Assembly (NCBI GenBank): GCA_963853835.1
Contig: OY970830.1
Location: forward strand, 43,381,466-43,445,465
Length of the DNA stretch: 64,000 bases
From: Calendula officinalis
Lineage: Eukaryota > Streptophyta > Magnoliopsida > Asterales > Asteraceae
Reading direction: 5' to 3'
Shown piece by piece: positions 60,361 through 64,000 of the stretch (the stretch's first letter is position 1; each line of letters opens with the position of its first letter). Under the pieces are notes generated by a model. That model searched no databases. It saw nothing but the letters and a program-made list of their open reading frames with translations, and was not told the origin of the DNA. The position numbers and the translations under genes are program-made.

Positions 60361-60983
60361 TTCATATTCAATATGTTTGGTACAAGACATTGAGTTCGAT
60401 AAACTATCAGCTAGTTAGTTATCAGTTTGCACTTTAAGAGTACGAAGTTCACATATCTCGATAAATCATTCGAGTGTAGTGAACCTTCGTAAATAGGATC
60501 TAGCGTCATCACGACCTATTTCAAAACCAGCATAAGTATAACAAGTACACTTAGTTTCAGTTCGGTATCTCCACGATAACCAAGGAACATATATCCATTA
60601 TTTTAAAAATACTTCAATGTGTTCTAAATAGTTATCCAGTGACTCTCTCGTGGATTCTGTTGGTATTTTCCAGTAAGGTTCCATGAGGACGTTACATTAG
60701 GTCTAGTGCTCCTTACAGCGTACATGATGAATGGAATAGCCAATACATAGGGGATTACATTCATTCGCTTCACCACATCAAGTGTGGAAGGTCCTTGAGT
60801 CTCACTCAAGTTTACATTGTGTGGCATACGAGGACTTCCTCGTTTGGGAGTACCATTCTAAACCGTTTAGAATATTGTCAATATAAGCACTTTGGTTTAA
60901 ACCAATTAACCGCTTTGATCTATCATTATAGATCTTTACTCCAAGTATGTATGTCGTATTCTTATCATCCTTCATGTCAAAAC
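60360..60983 (-). pseudogene. Degenerate copia-type pol: end of reverse transcriptase and RNase H
   Basis: Reading down from 60983 on the - strand, one frame gives FDMKDDKNTTYILGVKIY and soon after RLIGLNQSAYIDNIL, which resemble the stretch after the catalytic box of copia reverse transcriptase. The frame then shifts, and 60624-60827 reads PHNVNLSETQGPST and later IPFIMYAVRSTRPNVT, the linker into RNase H. After in-frame stops near 60620-60600, FLGYRGDTEL and, in another frame, CYTYAGFEIGRDDARS follow. The second resembles the RNase H start with the usual acidic residue replaced by Tyr. The middle of RNase H appears deleted; KVQTDN and LADSL near 60410-60440, split by a stop, look like its tail. 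The reverse-transcriptase catalytic motif itself is absent. It cannot encode a working enzyme. Confidence 0.85.
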
Positions 60984-60999
60984 ATTTTCACTCTTGAGC
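60982..60999. other. Truncation junction between retroelement and satellite
   Basis: The element sequence ending in TCAAAACATT meets TTCACTCTTGAGCC. The satellite commonly contains GCATTCACTCTTGAG, so the two sequences share a CATT/TTCAC overlap at the join. This microhomology suggests that the missing 5' part was removed by an illegitimate or homology-assisted deletion into the array. The exact break is ambiguous by a few bases. Confidence 0.6.
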
Positions 61000-63900
61000 C
61001 TTGAGCCTTGAGCCTTGAGCCTTGAGCCTTGAGCTTTGAGCCTTGAGCCTTGAGCCTTGAGCCTTGAGCCTTGAGCTTTGTTCCTTGAACCTTGAGCGTT
61101 GAGCGTTGAGCCTTGAGCCTTGAGCCTTGAGCCTTGAAACTTGAGCCTTGACCCTTGACCCTTAACCCTTGACCCTTGAGCATTCACTCTTGAGAGTTGA
61201 GCCTTGAGCGTTGAGCCTTGAGCCTTGAGCCTTGAGCCTTGAGCGTTGAGCCTTGAGCCTTGAGCCTTGAGCCTTGAGCCTTGAGCCTTGAGCCTTGAGC
61301 CTTGAGCCTTGAGCCTTGAGCCTTGAGCCTTGAGCCTTGAGCCTTGAGCCTTGAGCCTTGAGCCTTGAGCCTTGAGCCTTGAGCCTTGAGCCTTGAGTCT
61401 TGAGCCTTGAGCCTTGAGCCTTGAGCCATGAGCTTTGAGCCTTGAGCCATGAGCCTTGAGCCTTGACCTTGAAACATCAGACTTGAGCCTTCACTCTTGA
61501 CCCATGCGCCTTGAGCCTTGCGCCTTGAGACTTGAGCCTTGAGCCTTGACTCTTGAGCCTTGAGCCTTGAGCCTTGAGCCTTGAGCCTTGAGCCTTGAGC
61601 CTCGAGCCTGGAGCCTTGAGCCTTGAGCCTTGATCTTCGATTCTTGCCCTTGCACCTTGGCCTTGAACCTTGAGCCTTGACCCTTGACCCTTGATCCTCT
61701 AGCATTGAGCCTTGAGCCTTAAGTCTTGAGCCTTGAGTCTTAAGCCTTGAGTCTTGAGCCTTGAGTCTTGAACCTTGACCATTAAGCCATGAGCCTTGAG
61801 CCATGATCCTCTATAGCCTTGAGCCTTGAGCCTTGAGCCTTGAGCCTTGAGCCTTGAGCCTTGAGCCTTGAGCCTTGAGCCTTGAGCCTTGAGCCTGGAG
61901 CCTTGAGCCTTGAGCCCTGAGCCCTGAGCCTTTAGCCATGAGCCTTGAACCTTGAAACTTGAGACTTGAGGCTTGACTCTTGACCCTTGCGCCTTGAGCC
62001 TTGAATCTTGAGCCTTGAGCCTTGAGCCTTGAGCCTCGAGCCTCGAGCCTGGAACCATGAGCCTTGAGCCTTGAGCCTTGATCCTTGAGCCTTGAGCCTT
62101 GAGCTTTGTTCCTTAAACCTTGAGCGTTGAGCCTTGAGCCTTGAGCCTGGAGCCTTGAGCCTTGAGCCTTGAAACTTGAGCCTTGACCCTTGACCCTTGA
62201 CCCTTGAGCATTCACTCTTAAGAGTTGAGCCTTGAGCCTTGAGCCTTGAGCCTTGAGCCTTGATCAAGGCTTGAATCTTGAATCTTGATCCTCTTACCTT
62301 GAGCCTTGAGCCTTGAATCTTGAGCCTTGAATCTTGAGCCTTGAGCCTTGAGCCTCCAGCCTCGAGCCTCGAGCCTGGAACCTTGAGCCTTGATCCTTGA
62401 GCCTTAATCCTTGAGCCTTGAGCCTTGAGCCTTGAGCCTTGAGCTTTGAGCCTTGAGCCTTGAGCCTTGAGCCTTGAGCCTTGAGCTTTGTTCCTTGAAC
62501 CTTGAGTGTTGAGCCTTGAGCCTTGAGCCTTGCGCCTTGAGCCTTGAGCCTTGAGCCTTGAGCCTTGAGCCTTGAGCCTTGAGCCTTGAGCCTTGAGCCT
62601 TGAAACTTGAGCCTTGACCCTTGACCCTTGAGCATTCACTCTTGAGAGCTGAGCCTTGAGCCTTGAGCCTTGAGCCTTGAGCGTTGAGCCTTGAGCGTTG
62701 AGCCTTGAGCCTTGAGCCTTGAGCCTTGAGCCTTGAGCCTTGAGCCTTGAGCCTTGAGCCTTGAGCCTTGAGCCATGAGCTTTGAGCCTTGAGCCATGAG
62801 TCTTGAGCCTTGAGCCTTGAAACATCAGACTTGAGCCTTCACTCTTGACCCATGCGCCTTGAGCCTTGCGCCTTGAGACTTGAGCCTTGAGCCTTGACTC
62901 TTGACCCTTTAGCCTTGAGCCTTGAGCCTTGAGCCTTGAGCCTTGAGCCTTGAGCCTTGAGCCTTGAGCATTGAGCCTTGAGCCTTGAGCCTTGAGCCTT
63001 GAGCCTTGAGCCTTGAGCCTCGAGCCTGGAGCCTTGAGCCTTGAGCCTTGAGCTTCGATTCTTGCCCTTTCACCTTGCGCCTTGCACCTTGGCCTTGAGC
63101 CTTGAGCCTTGACCCTTGACCCTTGATCCTCTTGCATTGAGCCTTGAGCCTTAAGTCTTGAGCCTTGAGTCTTATGCCTTGAGTCTTGAGCCTTGAGTCT
63201 TGAACCTTGACCATTAATCCATGAGCCTTGAGCCATGATCCTCTAGCCTTGATCCTCTTGCCTTGAGCCTTGAGCCTTGAGCCTTGAGCCTTGAGCCTTG
63301 AGCCTTGAGCCTTGATCCTTGAGCCTTGAGCCTTGAGCCCTGAGCCTTGAGCCTTAAGCCATGAGCCTTGAGCCTTGAACCTTGAAACTTGAGACTTGAG
63401 GCTTGACTCTTGACCCTTGCGCCTTGAGCTTTGAATCTTGAGCCTTGAGCCTTGAGCCTTGAGCCTCCAGCTTCGAGCCTCGAGCCTGGAACCTTGAGCC
63501 TTGAGCCTTAATCCTTGAGCCTTGAGCCTTGAGCTTTGTTCCTTGAACATTGAGCGTTGAGCCTTGAGCCTTGAGCCTTGAGCCGTGAGCCTTGAAACTT
63601 GAGCCTTGACCCTTGACCCTTGAGCATTCACTCTTGAGAGTTGAGCCTTGAGCCTTGAGCCTTGAGCCTTGAGCCTTGAGCCTTGAGCCTTGAGCCTTGA
63701 GCCTTGAGCCTTGAGCCTTGAGCCTTGAGCCTTGAGCCTTGAGCCTTGAGCCTTGAGCCTTGAGCCTTGAGCCTTGAGCCTTGAGCTTTGAGCCTTGAGC
63801 CTTGAGCCTTGAGCCATGGGCCATGAGCCTTGAGCCTTGAAACATCAGACTTGAGCCTTCACTCTTGAGCCTTGCGCCTTGAGACTTGAGCCTTGAGCCT

Positions 63901-64000
63901 TGACTCTTGACCCTTGAGCCTTGAGCCTTGAGCCTTGAGCCTTGAGCCTTGAGCCTTGAGCCTTGAGCCTTGAGCCTTGAGCCTTGAGCCTTGAGCCTTG
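60985..64000. repeat. Heptanucleotide satellite array, right arm
   Basis: The same 7-bp satellite resumes in the same orientation and continues to the end of the window. It carries the familiar blocks: GAAACAT near 61469, 62818 and 63839, GATTCTTG near 61637 and 63056, CCTCCAGCC/CCTCGAG near 62350 and 63470, and CTCTAGCATT near 61697. A distinctive CTTGAGAGTTGAG variant follows the CATTCAC block (near 61190, 62640 and 63630). Long near-perfect unit runs are more common here. No gene is visible; the array continues beyond 64000. Confidence 0.97.
62256..62271. repeat. 16-bp perfect palindrome at a local orientation change
   Basis: AGCCTTGATCAAGGCT is a perfect palindrome. Its right half, AAGGCT, is the satellite unit in reverse orientation, followed by GAATCTT-like units and then normal orientation again. 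It is the only place I noticed where a reversed unit appears in the array. Confidence 0.85.

Larger units (their letters stand above)
58688..60984 (-). mobile_element. Truncated Ty1/copia-type LTR retrotransposon (3' part: pol remnant, PPT, 3' LTR)
   Basis: This island has normal base composition and no heptamer structure. Read on the - strand it runs: end of reverse transcriptase, RNase H remnant, long untranslated stretch, polypurine tract, then an LTR that begins TGTTGGAA and ends CCATTACA. The 5' LTR, gag, protease, integrase and most of reverse transcriptase are missing. The pol remnant stops abruptly at about 60984 against satellite, so the element was cut after insertion or was copied incompletely. 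Stops and frameshifts show it is dead. A target-site duplication cannot be tested because the other end is absent; the 5 bp at the LTR flank are AGGCT. The match to copia-type pol is from recognised motifs, not a database search. Confidence 0.9.

Noticed and set aside
60795..61004. 69-codon + strand frame over the retroelement and satellite junction
   Set aside because: It lies antisense to the recognisable pol remnant and has no recognisable motif of its own.
61932..63236. 434-codon - strand reading frame and many others of 60-383 codons across the array
   Set aside because: They are made of SRLKAQG-type repeats that follow automatically from a stop-free 7-bp unit. All three - frames give the same peptide, starts are chance ATG variants, and there is no domain, promoter or codon signal. 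They are not listed as genes.
1..64000. Telomere repeat
   Set aside because: The unit TTGAGCC / GGCTCAA does not match the plant telomere unit TTTAGGG or the other telomere repeats I know. It lacks the G-run on one strand, and variant blocks are far too frequent for a terminal telomere.
1..64000. CENP-B-box-like or other known centromere protein site
   Set aside because: I saw no match to the core of that motif. Centromere identity can be suggested only from array size and the nested retroelement, not from a specific site.

Overview
The window is almost entirely satellite DNA, probably from a flowering plant. About 61.7 of its 64 kb is a tandem array of one 7-bp unit (TTGAGCC on the + strand, GGCTCAA on the - strand) and point variants of it. 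One non-satellite island of about 2.3 kb (58688 to about 60984) interrupts the array. The island is the 3' end of a degenerate Ty1/copia-type LTR retrotransposon on the - strand. It has a complete 790-bp LTR with TG...CA ends, a polypurine tract, a long 3' untranslated stretch, and broken reverse-transcriptase and RNase H remnants. The copia-type pol, the plant-style LTR and the large low-complexity array suggest plant heterochromatin, such as a pericentromere, centromere, knob or B chromosome. I do not recognise the 7-bp satellite or the species.

I see no intact protein-coding gene, tRNA, rRNA or CRISPR. The hundreds of long - strand reading frames are a by-product of the repeat. Seven is not a multiple of three and the - strand unit has no stop codon, so all three - frames encode the same heptapeptide (SRLKAQG). 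The + strand unit carries TGA, which closes every + frame every 21 nt.

The array has layers of structure. Most variants are substitutions that keep the 7-bp register. They form recurring variant blocks: a GAAACAT block, a CTCTAGCATT or CTCTATCATT block, a CCTCGAG near-palindrome block, a CATTCAC block, and a block beginning GATTCTTG that contains 6-bp units and slips the register. These blocks are arranged into higher-order repeats with clear recent duplications. The 1-4970 region is a mixed early domain. A tandem duplication of about 5.6 kb spans about 4975-16140. The 16.1-44.7 kb domain is dominated by the CTCTATCATT subtype and contains several local duplications, including about 0.89 kb, 2.87 kb and 3.36 kb. 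From 44.7 to 58.69 kb the CTCTAGCATT subtype returns in a CCTTTATC context, with a 1.95-kb duplication and three units of 1.6-2.1 kb ending at the retroelement. The right arm from about 60985 resumes the same satellite in the same orientation, so this looks like one array split by an insertion and a later truncation.

The most notable arrangement is the LTR orientation. Its putative promoter points leftwards, so a transcript would read tens of kilobases of the array on its low-stop strand. An ATG inside the LTR opens a 200-codon frame that passes from LTR into satellite.
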